A DNA stretch of 64,000 nucleotides from Utricularia gibba. Taxonomy: Eukaryota > Streptophyta > Magnoliopsida > Lamiales > Lentibulariaceae. Location: positions 5,208,001 to 5,272,000 of the forward strand of contig CM007991.1 of NCBI GenBank assembly GCA_002189035.1, written 5' to 3'. Below the pieces are notes generated by a model. The model was not told where the DNA came from. It was given only the letters and a program-made list of their open reading frames with translations, and searched no databases. Below are positions 14,791 to 26,779 of the stretch, piece after piece. Position 1 is the first letter of the stretch, and each line of letters opens with the position of its first letter. Both the position numbers and the translations under genes were made by a program.

Positions 14791-15865
14791 GTACACATAA
14801 ACCATTGAAGTAATAAAATAAGATCGTATCCAAAAGGAATTGTTATTGGAATTTTCTTGTCAAACAAAGACTTGAAAAGAATGAAAACACAAGAAAGATT
14901 TGGCTTTAAAAACAATAAGAAAAGTGGCCTTGGATCGAAGATCCACCTTGTTCAAAACTCGTCCCTTGCGTGTGTGCAAACCTTGAAGACTGACCTACTT
15001 GCGCAAGCTTTGGGGTGTTATTCTAAAATAGTACTACTCAGTGACCGTTATAGCACCATCCTTTGTTTTGTGGGATTATGGAATTAACCACGCCACTAGA
15101 GCCATTTCACCTCTTGTGATAACCCATGTTTTTTCCACACCCAAATCTAACCCCTACACCTCACATCTCGTAGACAGATTAGACATAATTTGTCTTACCA
15201 ACGATGTCTGATTAAGCCCTTTTACTTAGGTGCTTGAGGCCAACCTTTGATTCTCTCGCACTCTTTTTCGGGTTATGTGATACTAAAGAGCATGTTGGTA
15301 AAGAAAATGTTGTGAAAAACAGAATCAAACTTCAAATAAAATGTTGAAAAACATAATAAGACAATCACACACAGATCATTAGTCGCAGATCCTTAGGTGC
15401 AAGTGCTCACACGCACAAACTTGACTCTAACATGAAAATAGACATGAAAATAGGAAAAATATAAAGAAAAAGTGGTCAAAGACGTCTCTAATGGTTGAGA
15501 GAAGGAGGTATTTATAGAAGACTAGATCCAAGTCTTTGTATTGGACTTGTTTGATGGGCTTGGATAAGATCTTCTATCCAAATCTTTTATCCAAATCTTC
15601 CAAGATCATCTTCATATCTTTATCTTATTCGTGGCCTATCAAGTCCATAATTTCGTGAGTCTTGATTTATCCTCAAATTTATCCACAAATGCCCTAAAAA
15701 TCCATAAAATACACTTTCTTTCCAAAAAGATCAAAATAGTGTGAAAGATGCAAAATCAATTGAAAATAATGAGAAAGTGAAATCTAAGATAAATAAAAAT
15801 AAACTTAAGAGTAATGGAAAAACATGTTTCAGAACAACACAAAATCAATTATTAGAATCTATCTC
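14791..15865 (-). repeat. Family R repeat, copy C
   Basis: It begins TAGTACACATAAACCATTGA and repeats copy B throughout, including AAAATAAGATCGTATCC, GCGCAAGCTTTGGGG, the minus-strand TATA at 15509-15516 and the tail TCCAAAAAGATCAAAATAG. It ends AAAATCAATTATTAG. B and C are closer to each other than either is to A or D. Confidence 0.65.
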
Positions 15866-15914
15866 CAAAAAGATTCAATTAATATAAAAGATGCAAAATC
15901 AATTGAAAATATTA

Positions 15915-16260
15915 AAATAATAAAAAATTGTTATTGTAATTTTTTTTAAAAATAATGATTCAAAAGAAATTGAAAACAAAAGAAAACATTGGTTTTAAAA
16001 ATAATATAAAAAGTGGTTTCGGATCAATGATCCACTTTGCTCAAAACTCACCCATACTTGTAAATGTAAACTTTGAGGATTAACTTGCTTGTGCAAGTTT
16101 TGGGGATGTTATTCTAAAATAATGCTAATCGGTAACTATTATAGTATCGTCCCTTGCTTAGTGGGATTATAGAATCAACATGACACTAGAGCTATTTTAT
16201 AACCCATATTTTAATGATAACCCATATTCTCCCAAACTTAGATATAACCCCTACACCTAT
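15915..16260 (-). repeat. Family R repeat, copy D, first part
   Basis: This matches the first third of copies A-C (TTGTTATTGTAATTTT, GGATCAATGATCCACTTTGC, GTTATTCTAAAATAATGCTA). It stops abruptly at CCCCTACACCTAT, where a family A LTR begins. The tail of a family R copy reappears at 18682-19055. Confidence 0.6.
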
Positions 16261-17395
16261 TGATAAATGAGAAATTTGATATTGCTGCAATAAAATCAAA
16301 TTCCGTATTAAATAAATTTGTGAGCCATAGTCTTCACCAAATACAAAATGCATAGTGAAAGTTTGAGGTCGATCAAGGAGCAAGTGCTTGCTAAGTGTTT
16401 TTATCAGATGTAGGATTACAGAAGAAATGTGACTCTTAGTCTAAGGTCGGAGTAACATCAACATACAAGATATAGAATTTAAAGCAAATAACAATGCAAA
16501 AGATAAATAAACTCGAATTTTGCACAAAGGGTAATGTGATTCCTCAGGGTACTCTGATGGTATGGTAATCAAACCTCTTATTTTGTATGCAATCCCACAC
16601 TTTCATAACCCCAAACAACTGAAATCTACTCGGGAACTAGGTTTACTCGATTTGCATAGTGAAAGTCTAAGGTCATTTGCTATATTTCAACTACAATACT
16701 CCCTAATATCCCAACCAATTCCATGTCGCGGTCTACCCAGTTGTAGAACACATAGAACTAGGTTTACTCGATTCTAAATGTTTTACCCGAGAATAACACT
16801 TAATAAGGCTGTTTCAATCGTTTTGGTCTACCTTCAAGTTGAGAATATTAGTTATGCAGCTGGTTTGTATACCCTTAGGTTTACATGAGGCAAGTAATAC
16901 ATCCAACCATTATGTGAAAATCGCAATCAAACTAGACACTTATTCCACATCACCTTCCTTACCCTAAGGCACTTCCTAAATATAGCCACTCATAATTAGT
17001 GTTATAAGCAAACTTACATAAAAATAAATTGATAATGTCATCATATCTAGTGCTAGAAAAATAGCAATAAAGATAAAATATTTTCTAAATGCTAACAAAG
17101 ATAAAATAAGTTTCTACTTCCTTTCGCTACTGTTCACAGTTGGGAACAATAGCATTGGATCGGGTTTGGATGGTGTTCTTCAGGTTGAAAGGTATTCTCC
17201 ATCTTCTTCTCCTTATTGATTTGGTGTTCATGTTATTGGAGCTTTTCCTCTCTATTCTCTGTTGCTTCCAAAGCTCTCCTCTTCTTCTCTCTCCTCTCCA
17301 AAAAATCTTCTCCGTTCCCAATGTAGATATTGTTCCTTGCCTGAACTTGTAGACTGTGGACAGTAGAATAGTGTATTTTGTCTCCTCGTTGTGCT
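16261..17395 (-). mobile_element. Truncated family A LTR inserted in repeat R
   Basis: It begins TGATAAATGAGAAATTTGAT, the minus-sense terminus shared with the LTR at 42871, and carries family A blocks such as CTAGGTTTACTCGATT and TGGATCGGGTTTGGATGGTG (compare 43340-43750). The other end is missing: family A homology fades near 17395, where a GC-rich palindromic block begins. No coding sequence is present. Confidence 0.6.
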
Positions 17396-17580
17396 TAGAG
17401 GTGGGTTCGGTTCCGAACCGAACGGTTCCAACGAACCGTCGATTCCAAAACCGCGGTTCACTATAGACAATGGTTCCGGTTTCGGTTCGGAACCGTACGG
17501 ACGAAACCTTGAACCGAACCGGAACCGTATGGACGGTTTCGGTTCAGAACCGGAACCGAGATTCGGGAACAGAAACGTAA
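17396..17580. repeat. Palindromic GGTTCC/CGGAACC-rich block
   Basis: About 180 bp is dominated by interleaved copies of GGTTCCG, CGGAACC, GAACCGAACC and CGGTTTCGGTTC on both strands. It is much more GC-rich than the AT-rich DNA beside it. Its start, TAGAGGTGGGTTCGGTTCCG, resembles the ends of some plant hAT elements, but no matching right end was found. The long open frames on both strands here are a by-product of the repetition. Confidence 0.5.
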
Positions 17581-17631
17581 CCATAATCGATTGGTTATTG
17601 TTTATAGGTGTTTTCCAGGCACCCATATAAA

Positions 17632-18152
17632 TCATTGTGGGTGTTTGGCAGTGAAATTTGTAATAATAATTATTTTTTTATATTTAAATATTATCAAACA
17701 ATATATTTAATAATATTAATTTTTGTATTTAACTAAATATATTATGTAATATATTATATTAATTTATAAAAAAACTATAACTTAAATTACTTGATAGATT
17801 ATCTCAATAAAATATAATTAAAATCAATATAATTTGTGACTTAAATAAATGAAATAAATAATTAAATTATTAGTATTTGAATATATATTTGATAAAATTA
17901 AATTTTTTAAAGCAAATACAACAAGATTACAAATCATATAAAATGAATAGAATTATTATTTATATATTTATTTTTTTAAAATGAAGATGTTTATATAGTT
18001 GTTTTATATAATGTTTTGTAAGTATTGTGTATTTTTCAAATTAAAACAAAACAACATTTATTTAATATATTTTGAAAACAAAATATTAGAAGGATTAAAT
18101 ACATTGCATTTTCAAAATTAACATCACATATTTCACGTCTCTTAATAATGTT
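17632..18152. other. Very AT-rich spacer
   Basis: The sequence is almost entirely A/T with scattered ATATTTAATAAT-type runs. I see no coding sequence or delimited element. Confidence 0.6.
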
Positions 18153-18370
18153 AAGCGTGTCCAGGCTCCAGAGAAGATCCTAGGCACCCTCAATAACGGA
18201 TCAGAGTGTCTGGACAACCTCTAACCGTAATCCTAATTTTAAAATGCGCGCTGCCTTCATTAAGAGTGTCCTGACTCTAGAGAAGATCTTAGGCACCCTG
18301 AATAATGGATCAAAATGCCTGGACGACCTCGAACGACAACCCTAATTCTGAGGCTCACGCTGCTAAGGCA
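18153..18370. repeat. 109-bp tandem duplication
   Basis: Units at about 18153-18261 and 18262-18370 share GTGTCC-G-CTC-AGAGAAGATC, TAGGCACCCT-AATAA-GGATCA, TGGAC-ACCTC and the end GCGC/CACGCTGC. Divergence is roughly one base in five. The duplicated sequence does not match any other family seen in the window. Confidence 0.65.
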
Positions 18371-18681
18371 TTAGAGGCACCCTTAGAAATCATTATACGT
18401 GACTCCAAAATGAATTTAATGGATCACTATTCACTAGAGCATATTTCACACGATGCATATGGGAATTCAACAAATGTAACACTAACAACATAATTGTCTA
18501 CTAGAAAAAAAAGTCATCAACAAAAATATTTCAACTACAACATAAGTGTTCAAAAGAACTAATATTAGAGGCTCCCTCTAACAATGTTGTAGGCATGCAT
18601 AATCCCATTAAATGCTCCATGCTTAAGTCAAATCTCATTGGACCCACACGGTTTGGAATTTCACTCTCAATCAACTTATCC

Positions 18682-19055
18682 GGTTCTTTGTATTAAACTT
18701 GTATGATGGGTTTGAATAATATATTTTATCCAAATCTTTTATCTAGATATTTCAACATTATCTTTAAATTTTTATCTTATACACAAATCTTTCACCAAAT
18801 CTTTATCCTTTGAAAGTATTGGGTTGAGATTCATGGCCCATCAAACCCATAAATTCTTAGGTTTTGATTTATATTCAAATTAATTCAAAAATATTATAAA
18901 AATCCACAAAATAGAATTTCTCTCCAAAAAGATCAAAATAGCATAAAAGATGCAAAATCAATTGAAAATAAGGAGAAACGTAGTGTATGACAGATAAAAA
19001 CGACATTCAAGAATAATAAAAGAACTCAATTAGAACAATATAAAATCACATATCA
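18682..19055 (-). repeat. Family R repeat, detached tail (copy D or a fifth copy)
   Basis: From TTCTTTGTATTAAACTTG to the AAATCACATATCAA region this matches the tail of copy C (about 15535-15865), including ATGATGGGTTTGAATAA, TCCAAAAAGATCAAAATAG and AAAAGATGCAAAATCAATTG. The missing middle of the copy was presumably lost when the material between 16261 and 18681 accumulated. Confidence 0.55.
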
Positions 19056-20595
19056 AACTTGACGCATGTCGTAAATAGGACTAAGCATGTTTTGTGGAGA
19101 AGCTCCTCATCCAACCCCAAGAGCTAAGTAGTTGTTATGCAAAAAGTCGAGTAGTTTGTGTTTCATGCTTGGATTGCGTATTTACGATGATGAATGGAGC
19201 ACTCATCATTTGCCCTTAGGTTGCGTTAGAGTTGTAATCATTTCAAATCAAAACTATATGATTTCGACTCAATTTGTTATTTTTTTAAACCGACATTTTT
19301 TAATTAAAAAAATTAATTGAATATTAAAAATATTTATAAATCATTAAAAATATTACTGGTTAATATTCAAAAATCCAAATAAATAAAAGATTATAAAAGT
19401 CTATTATATAATATTAAAAAACTTATTACCTATTGGTACATTTTTTCATAAAATTCATCTATAAATATCTTATATAAGTCACACACTTTTACATTCAACT
19501 ATCAAAGTCTTCTAAATTTTTACATACATTATCTTTTTAACCCATCATGTCAAGATTTTTATTTTGATTTTAACATACAATTTGTGTTTGGAGATACTAT
19601 CGGATTCGAATTCTAGCAATGATGGTAAATGACAACTTATTTATGTTACACCTTTTCTGCTACTATTTCACTTTTAATTCTCTTGCAAAATGATGGGATG
19701 AAGTTTCCAAAATTTTCTTAAACTTCTCAAGCAAATTATAGGATTCTTTCTTTCGTTTTTTTAAAAAAGAAAGAGATTTAATTATTGGAGAATAACTTCA
19801 ATTTTTCATAAATCTTGAATCAGTTCCATTATCCCAAAATGATAAATTTCCCATTTCTCAATAAGTCGGTTCCTATATATCTTCAAGTCTTTTATGTTGC
19901 GAAAAAATGAAAAATAACAACCATAATTTTTTGAATATTCAAGATAATTTTATTTTTTCCAATCTCAATAAAACTTAATTACAAGCATTGTTCCAAGGAA
20001 TACATTCATAAAAAAGTTGGGGAATTGCTATCTATAAAAGGCATGTTAAGGAAAAACATTATGATAAATAATGTCGATCTCAACAAGCAACATTGAGTTA
20101 AGAGTGTGATAGTACTATCAAATTATCAATATTTTTTAGTTATAAACTTTTATTAATTATTATCATGTATTATTTGATGCTTAATGAAATTTCTTTTTTA
20201 AGAATTTAAAATCATTTTACTAATGATATGTTAAAATAGCTCAATTGGGTTAATTGGTCATAATTGTGGTATTTTTAATGTTAGGATAAGGAATTAGATA
20301 TGTTAGAATAGGAAAAAAGTCAAAATTAGTGTTAGTAAATTTATTTTGGGTAAAAAGTTGTTGTGGGCCTGTTTTGTTTTGATCTTTGGGCTGGGGTGAA
20401 TTTAATGTTCATCCAAGAACAACCAGCTCATCTAGGTTGGGCTGCGTATTTTGACCATTTTGTATGGTAATCATTAGTCTAGGGGCAAAACTAGAAAAAG
20501 GATGTATGCATGTACAATAATACAAGAGTACCTAGCGACAACGGAGGAACGAGGCATGGAAGCCACCCCACGGCATTGGAAGTCATTTTTTCAGA
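19056..20595. other. AT-rich DNA without recognised features
   Basis: No gene, LTR or inverted repeat could be delimited. A short open frame at 19132-19320 has no recognisable domain. The part after 20330 is less AT-rich and may belong to the LTR upstream of the inverted family R copy, but I could not show this. Confidence 0.4.
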
Positions 20596-21082
20596 CAAAT
20601 TAGATTTCTGACTTTTTATAATTCTTTGAGGTTGGTTTATCATTTTTTTAATTCTTTTTCTCTATGTTTTTTGATGATTTTTATATCTTTTGTATCAATT
20701 TGATATTTTTTGAAAGAAAGTATATTTTATGATTTTTTAGAATAATTTTAGAGTGGACTTGGTGGAGCCAAAGATTTAGGCTATTCTAATGAAGATTTGA
20801 TCAAATATTCTTAGATAAGACAAGATTTGTATAATGTCTTAGAAGACTTTGATATAATCTTAGAAGATTCATATAGAAGATTTGATAAGAACTCATCAAG
20901 AAATCCTAACAAATCTCTACCTCTATATAAGGATCTGAACACCAAGATGTTGTGGGGACCAAAGTTTTTGAGTTAAGTCCAACATCTTTTGATTCATTTC
21001 ATATCGTTTTCATCAATTTTTGTATGTTAGAGTGGAACATGTCCGTGTAGACACTTGCAATTAAGCCTTACTTGCGCAAGTT
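20596..21082 (+). repeat. Family R repeat in inverted orientation
   Basis: The reverse complement matches the family R tail and centre (CTAACATACAAAAATTGATG, then AAAAGATGTTGGACTT). A TATA box, TATATAA at 20924-20930, lies on the plus strand, consistent with the minus-strand TATA boxes in copies A-C. It stops at TTGCGCAAGT, where a family A LTR start follows. Confidence 0.55.
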
Positions 21083-21214
21083 GATAACACACATTTTATT
21101 AGTGTTTTTAGGTTATGAAATTGAGATGTTTAATGATAAAATTATGTATTTTAATTATGACTTATAATATTTTGATAATTTTAGTGTTATTTTTATTTTT
21201 ATGTATAATATAGA
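21083..21214 (+). repeat. Start of a family A LTR, truncated
   Basis: TGATAACACACATTTTATTA matches the first bases of the family A LTRs at 27760 and 57538. About 130 bp remain before a family D LTR begins at 21215. The rest of this LTR was not found downstream. Confidence 0.45.
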
Positions 21215-21760
21215 TGTTGCGATCCGAAATCAGTTGAGTTGAAGGAGACCGATTTCCAGGTTGCAGGGCCAAGCCGTTGATGGCCGACTTAAAGTGCTAA
21301 GGCTTTTTCTGGTCGTAATTCAGATAAGGAAAGGTGAAGGAGACGCGAAGTTTAACGTGGAAACTGCTAGGCGATGGAAAAACCACGGAGCTGACGAGGC
21401 TCGTCGAAAAATGATTTCACTAAACAAAGGTGGAGGAAAGATAAAAATTAGAGTGTCGAGAGTTCAACCCTTTCTTCTTCTGGTTTTCTTGTACTTATAG
21501 AGGAGGCTGACTTGATCGAATTCTGAATCCTATAAATGTCGGTTGCTTTCTGTGCCTACTAGTTGTACAATGGTCCTGTTATCGAATAACTGCCGACTAT
21601 CCTAACATCACTACGATTCAACTACTTTTCAGACTGCCCAAAATGGTTGTCACTGCCAAATTCTGACACTTATCAGTCCATCGACCTACAGCCATGTGTC
21701 AAGACATCTTTTGGTTCCTTTTAAGTAATAGATTAAGTCAACCGATTTCAGATCCCATCA
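21215..21760 (+). mobile_element. Family D LTR
   Basis: It starts TGTTGCGATCCGAAATC and ends GATCCCATCA, giving TG...CA ends. Related copies are at 44853-45355 and 62963-63345. All share TTTAAYGTGGAAAC followed closely by GAAAAACCAC and the terminal CCATCA. Homology with the 62963 copy continues past CCATCA into a common internal region (TTCAGCCCCTCT). Confidence 0.6.
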
Positions 21761-21989
21761 TTCAGCCCCTCTGATTTGCCGGTATTGACCTTAGGCAAAT
21801 AGGTGAATCAGAATCACGATTGTGTCGATCTCCAATATGCCAATTTCTTGTGGGCTAATCTTCCTCGATTTAGATTGGTCTTCATACCACGCGTCATCCC
21901 CTGGGCGCTCCACATTTCTTTCCGCTCATTTTTTAGCACCTTAACCATCGCACCACTTCGACTTCCAAATAACCCCTATAAATAAATGC

Positions 21990-23345
21990 TTCTTCAGCCA
22001 TTTTTTCCCTTTACTTCCTCTTTCCACTCGTGAGATTTCCGTGCTTTTTGTGCTCCACCGCGTTCGCCGCCATGAAATTCGCCATAAACTACAAATTTTT
22101 CAGGTACCTATCCGTTCTCTGTCTTTTTCTGTTCAGCTTCGGGGGTTCCTAGATTCTGTTGGGCTTCTTTTTCCCTGCTGCTCTATCTGGCCCAAGGGTT
22201 TTTTTCTCCCCTTATTGTGAGTTCTTTTCTTTTCCAGTATCTATAGTCGAGATGGTTTAAATATTCGATCCCGGACGAATATATCATCAGCTAGGCTAGG
22301 GATTGCCAAATACTCGGGTGTAGGAGAAAGACTCCTCGCTCCTTTTAGTCTCCCTATCCCCATAGCCTATTTGGAAAGCAATCGCCGCTTTCCACTCCAC
22401 CCCCTCATTGTCCAATTTTTGCACATGTTCGCTATCCCACTTTATTGCCTCTCCCCAAACTCAATTTGTTGGTTCACCACCTTCCTCTTTTATTCAGCAG
22501 GCATGGATCCAGGTTTGATGCTGGTGGACTTCTTCTAACTCTTCAAGGTTGCAGTCTGTAAGGCTTAACGTGATGCATGATTTTTCCCATTTTCAATTTC
22601 TCCAATTAGAAAATTATCCTGATTTCATACTTAAAGCCCTAATACCCACCACAACTGATGGTCTTCCTTCATTTGGGTTGCTCCTCTGTTAGGAGCCAGA
22701 TGGAATTTTCCAATAAAGCCTCCTACCCCTTTTTAGGATAAACTGTCTGGCCGCTTTTGTCTATCGAACAAGTCTTGTAGGGATGTATATCGAAGACTGG
22801 GTGAATGTTTCATTAGGTATGAATCTTAGGCCTTGATGCTTTCGCGAGATTCCTTGTTGGCTTGTGGGATACTCGGTAGCAATCGGGGTGGACAGTGGTC
22901 CAATTTCATCATCCCCCCAGGTTCTAAGTTAGAGTACATGCATCTCCTCCAATCTCCACCAAATATTCCTTCCAATTCGGTTGTGCCTCCCTCTTCTGAG
23001 CATATAATCCTCATCTGACCCTCTTCCTGAGCCCTCTGCTCAGCCCCCAGCTCCAAAGAAAAAGAAAAGGGTTAAGGTTTGCGCATAGAAACCCTCCAAA
23101 AAACAAAAAGATAGTCAGTCCCCACTTCTTCAACGGGGCTATATTTAACTTTCTTTGACTATCTTCGCCTGTCGATTCACAATTGATCATATGGCCGGGA
23201 GAGCGAGATTAGAGGCTTCCATCATGGCATGTTTTTTTGTGGAAATGCACAAGATACAGGAGTTGGAACAGGATGTGGTATACTTTCATTCATCTTTTTT
23301 CCACATCTTCTGCAAACTTCATTGTTCTCTTTCAGCTCCTTAGGA
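21990..23345 (+). pseudogene. Gypsy-type gag-like relic (putative gypsy type transposon family)
   Basis: Scattered plus-strand frames with stops include an RFPLHPLIVQFL motif (about 22387-22422), then LSPNS and a phenylalanine-rich stretch (about 22450-22490). These resemble the plant proteins labelled putative gypsy type transposon, in which such a motif precedes a conserved tryptophan and proline region. The start of the same protein is visible at 63790-64000. Many stops and frame changes show that it is dead. Assignment rests on short motifs only. Confidence 0.45.
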
Positions 23346-23543
23346 TTTGGGCTGTTAATACATGTTGCATTGCTAAAAAAAAGTGGTTAGAATAAACATT
23401 GGGACAAAATCAAGATTTAGTACAATTTGGACTAAAAAACCTAAACAATGTTTTTAATCACAAAAAATACAGAAATAGCTAATAAAATACCAGTTTAATG
23501 ACATAATATTACTCATTTGTAGTCCAAGACAGTAAAAAACATG
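23346..23543. other. Short AT-rich spacer
   Basis: This lies between the gag-like relic and the family C LTR, and I see nothing in it. Confidence 0.4.
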
Positions 23544-24818
23544 TGTTATCAGTTACCTAAATTGTTTGGGTAATTGTTCTCATAATCAATATAATGAGAT
23601 TATTAAAACCAATGTATGGGTATTGATTGTAGAATCAATTGACTGGATGACTCGTCTTCAAGATGCTACTATGAGAAGTTAACCAAGTATCAGTAGCAAG
23701 ATCTCGAATATGACAGTCATGCAAGTAAGCTTAAACTTGAGTTCAATAAAATTATCTTGATCTTCAGCTCATATTTCTGCACAATACTAATGAGATTCTA
23801 GCCATGACTTGCTTAGTATGGATGAGAAGAGATGCGACTCCTTAAGGTTGGAGATAGTTGATTGATCGATAAAGGATTCATTACTCATGTTAACTATGAG
23901 ATCTGATATCAAGTATGTGCATCAAGCCTAACAATATGTCTTGGGCCCAAGGTAATAACACTCAAAGAGTTTGAATAGGTCACTAAAGGTTAGTTTAAAT
24001 GCAACTATAAATTCAACATCTCAGAAAGACATATACTCATGTTCTGGTATTGAATGAGAGATAAGTATGATGAAAACTGTTTATTGCATGGTGGCTGCTC
24101 ATAGAAAAGCTCAATCAATTCACCTAATTATTATTATATTGGGGATCATGATATGTTACTAGACATCAATCATGATCGATGATAATAGATTTAATTATTT
24201 AAGAGTTGATTAATAAATTCATTATTACGATCTTGATTGAAGAAGCTTATGGAGTCACACACAACAGTGAAGTCACTCATCAATATAAAATATAATGACA
24301 TAATTACATGAGATAAAATTGGTAAAGTGGATAAATTAAATAGAGAGTTATTTTGAGATTATTATTGATTAAACTAAAAATAAAAGATTTGATATAGATA
24401 AGATTTTGGAACACATATATATCTATTAGATGTCCACGCGATAAGATCCTTATGGAAATTTGATGAGATATGTTATCAAATATCTATAAAAGATAATAAG
24501 AAATATTTGATCTGCAGATATTTTCATATCTTAATTTTTTCTCAGATTTATCTACAAGAGGCAACTTTCTGTTCTAGCATATGAGGAGATTGACCATCAT
24601 TCTCCTATCATAAGAAGGTTATCGATAGACTACTTCATGCATAGATACCATAGAGGCCATCTACTGTTGGCGGTTGGTAAACAAGTGAGTCCTCTGAAAG
24701 ATATTTTCAAAATTTCTTTATCTAATGTATACCCTATTCCAAGATCTACAATTTGGGTTTCTCAAAAATTTTATATTCCATTGCTATTCTGACATTGATG
24801 TTTACAAGAAACCTAACA
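23544..24818 (+). mobile_element. Family C LTR, near full length
   Basis: It is bounded by TGTTATC at 23544 and CCTAACA ending at 24818. It matches 47221-47850 (same orientation, second half only) and the reverse complement of 49094-50195. Shared blocks include GATGCTACTATGAGAAG, TTCATTACTCATGTTAAC, GTCACACACAACAGTG, GGATAAATTAAATAGAGAG and GATACCATAGAGGCC. The exact left end is uncertain because no clear target duplication was found. Confidence 0.55.
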
Positions 24819-25544
24819 CATACATGAAAAGTCGTGTTGTAAAAAGTAATAAGATAGGGAAACTCCACTAGGGGATTTGTTGCTTGGAGTGATAAGGAAG
24901 AGGAGTTCTAAGGGAAATTCATTGAGCTCTTGTTTGGGGATCCATAGTTTGTTTTGAAAAACCAAAAAAAAAAAAAAAAGAAGATGAGAAAGGGAGAGAA
25001 AAAAAAAGAAAAAAATGGCAAGTCTCTACTTTCAGACTGTACGTTTAATAGAAGTTAAGTTAGAGTCTGGTCTGTGACTAGGTAATAGGAAGGCTCGAAC
25101 TATGAGTAGATGGACTTTGCACACATAAGGTTGTTACCACAAGTCTTGCAAGCACAATGACCATGCATTCCATTGCTAAGGAACTTCTCTTTTCATGTCT
25201 CACTATTGTGCTAAGTACTTGAATACAAAGAGGATTCAGCCTATGTCAGTCATCTAGTTTAGATCATGAGTAAGACTCGAGGACAAGTCTACTGTCGTTG
25301 TATGATAGTGTGATGTTGTGTCAAACTTTATTCCTGCACTTTCCTTTGTGAACTTGCTAGTTGTTTGCATTTCCCACTTGAATCTTCATCTTGTTTAAAT
25401 GTCTTTCTTAGTTGAACTTGTTCACTTCACCATTAGCAGCACTGTTTTCATGCATGAATCAGAACAGCAACTTGATGGCATCATTTCCAATATGATTAAC
25501 TCTCAAATGAAGCAAAATGTTTTCTTTTAATTTCCTAACATACA
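24819..25544 (+). other. Retrotransposon 3' spacer with polypurine tract
   Basis: ACCAAAAAAAAAAAAAAAAAG at about 24960 is followed by A/G-only sequence to about 25015, as in the spacer downstream of gypsy pol genes; a similar tract is at 54003-54055. No open frame of note is present. Confidence 0.4.
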
Positions 25545-26770
25545 ATTTTACATATTCCGTTCAATGCTTTGAGATTAGGACTAGTAGACGTATTTTAGTA
25601 TTGTAGAAACAATTTCCAAACAAACCCACATGTTTAATCCGACCACCGCTTAGGACTTGCAACTGAAAACTATTTACCCTTTGTGGATCAACTTGTAGTT
25701 GCTACTATTGCATTATTTTCTTTGTGAATGTGATGTAGATCTCTTGTTTAATTTATAAATTTCTATTGTTGGGAGAATCTTTAGACATGTGACACCTTCA
25801 TGGCTTTTCTTTTGTTATAGTGGCACCATTTCCAGTGAGCTAGGTGCTTTTTAGTTGTTCTTCCAAGCCCATGTATGCCTGGCTCATTTGGATTGGTTGG
25901 CATAATGGACCAGTCTATGAAGTTGTTATGAGTATAAGGGCAAAATGAGAATTACAAATCTATATGTGGACAAAAGATAAGGAAGGTTGGCGAAAAAGAA
26001 AGGCAAGAAGAACGCAACAAATGCAACTAGCTACGGGTGGTGCGTGAGACTAACATAAATAAAGAGAGGAAAAGATTGACTGCCTATATAATCCCTTTCT
26101 CTCAAAAATCTTTCAAGCAAGGGCTGCTTTGGAGACTTTTTTGAGGGGAGGAATCTTCTATTATAGAGAGATTTTCTCTCCAAAGAGCGTTTTGGTCATT
26201 GGAGTGGAGAAAAGATGAAGGAAGAGGCATTCCATTGTGACATTAGAAGTAATCACCGATGTCAGAAGTATTGTTGAAACCTAAACAAAAGACAAGGAGG
26301 CCTGTGAACCTATTTTGAGTAGAAGAAAATAGGATGAACACCAGAATTGCAGAACTCAATAAACACCCTATTTTTGTCGCAAATCTGATTTTGTGCATTT
26401 TATTTTACGAATGTGCACACTATTTTCGTTTCGTGTTTCTAACATTCAACTTGTTCAAATGCTTTTCAAATGCTTTCATAATCTAATTTACATACTTTGT
26501 TATCTCCTTTTAGTTTAGGAAATAGTAGAAGTTTTTTTATCGATTAAGTTAGCAAAGAAACGTACTTCCAGAAAAACCCCATTTAATCTAGCTTGCACAT
26601 GGGACCAAAACTGAAAATCATTTGCTCTCTATGGATCAACCTGCACTTACTGCTGCTACACTTATTTCTTTGCAAATGAAATGTGGTTTGTTTGTTTAGT
26701 TTAGAAATTACTTTTGATCAAGAAAACCTTTAGATTTGCAACATCTACAGAACTTTCCATCCATTAAAAT
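25545..26770 (+). repeat. Two direct copies of an LTR 3' end (family E)
   Basis: About 25545-25830 and 26455-26770 are alike: TTTACATA, then CTTTGTGGATCAACTTG or CTATGGATCAACCTG, GCTACxxTTGCATT-like sequence and TTTCTTTG. A third trace is at 30130-30240. Between them CTATATAATCCC near 26083 looks like an LTR promoter. The pair probably marks two LTRs in tandem, or a 5' LTR following a 3' LTR. Confidence 0.4.
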
Positions 26771-26779
26771 TGTGCTATT

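Noticed and set aside
17252-17635. 127-aa and 79-aa frames with FGSEPNG-type repeats on both strands
   Set aside because: They arise from the palindromic GGTTCC repeat, which is open in several frames; not a repeat protein.
23544-23700. Target duplication for the family C LTR at 23544
   Set aside because: ACATG occurs before the start and again a few bases beyond the end, but it does not fit the CCTAACA terminus, so I did not accept it.
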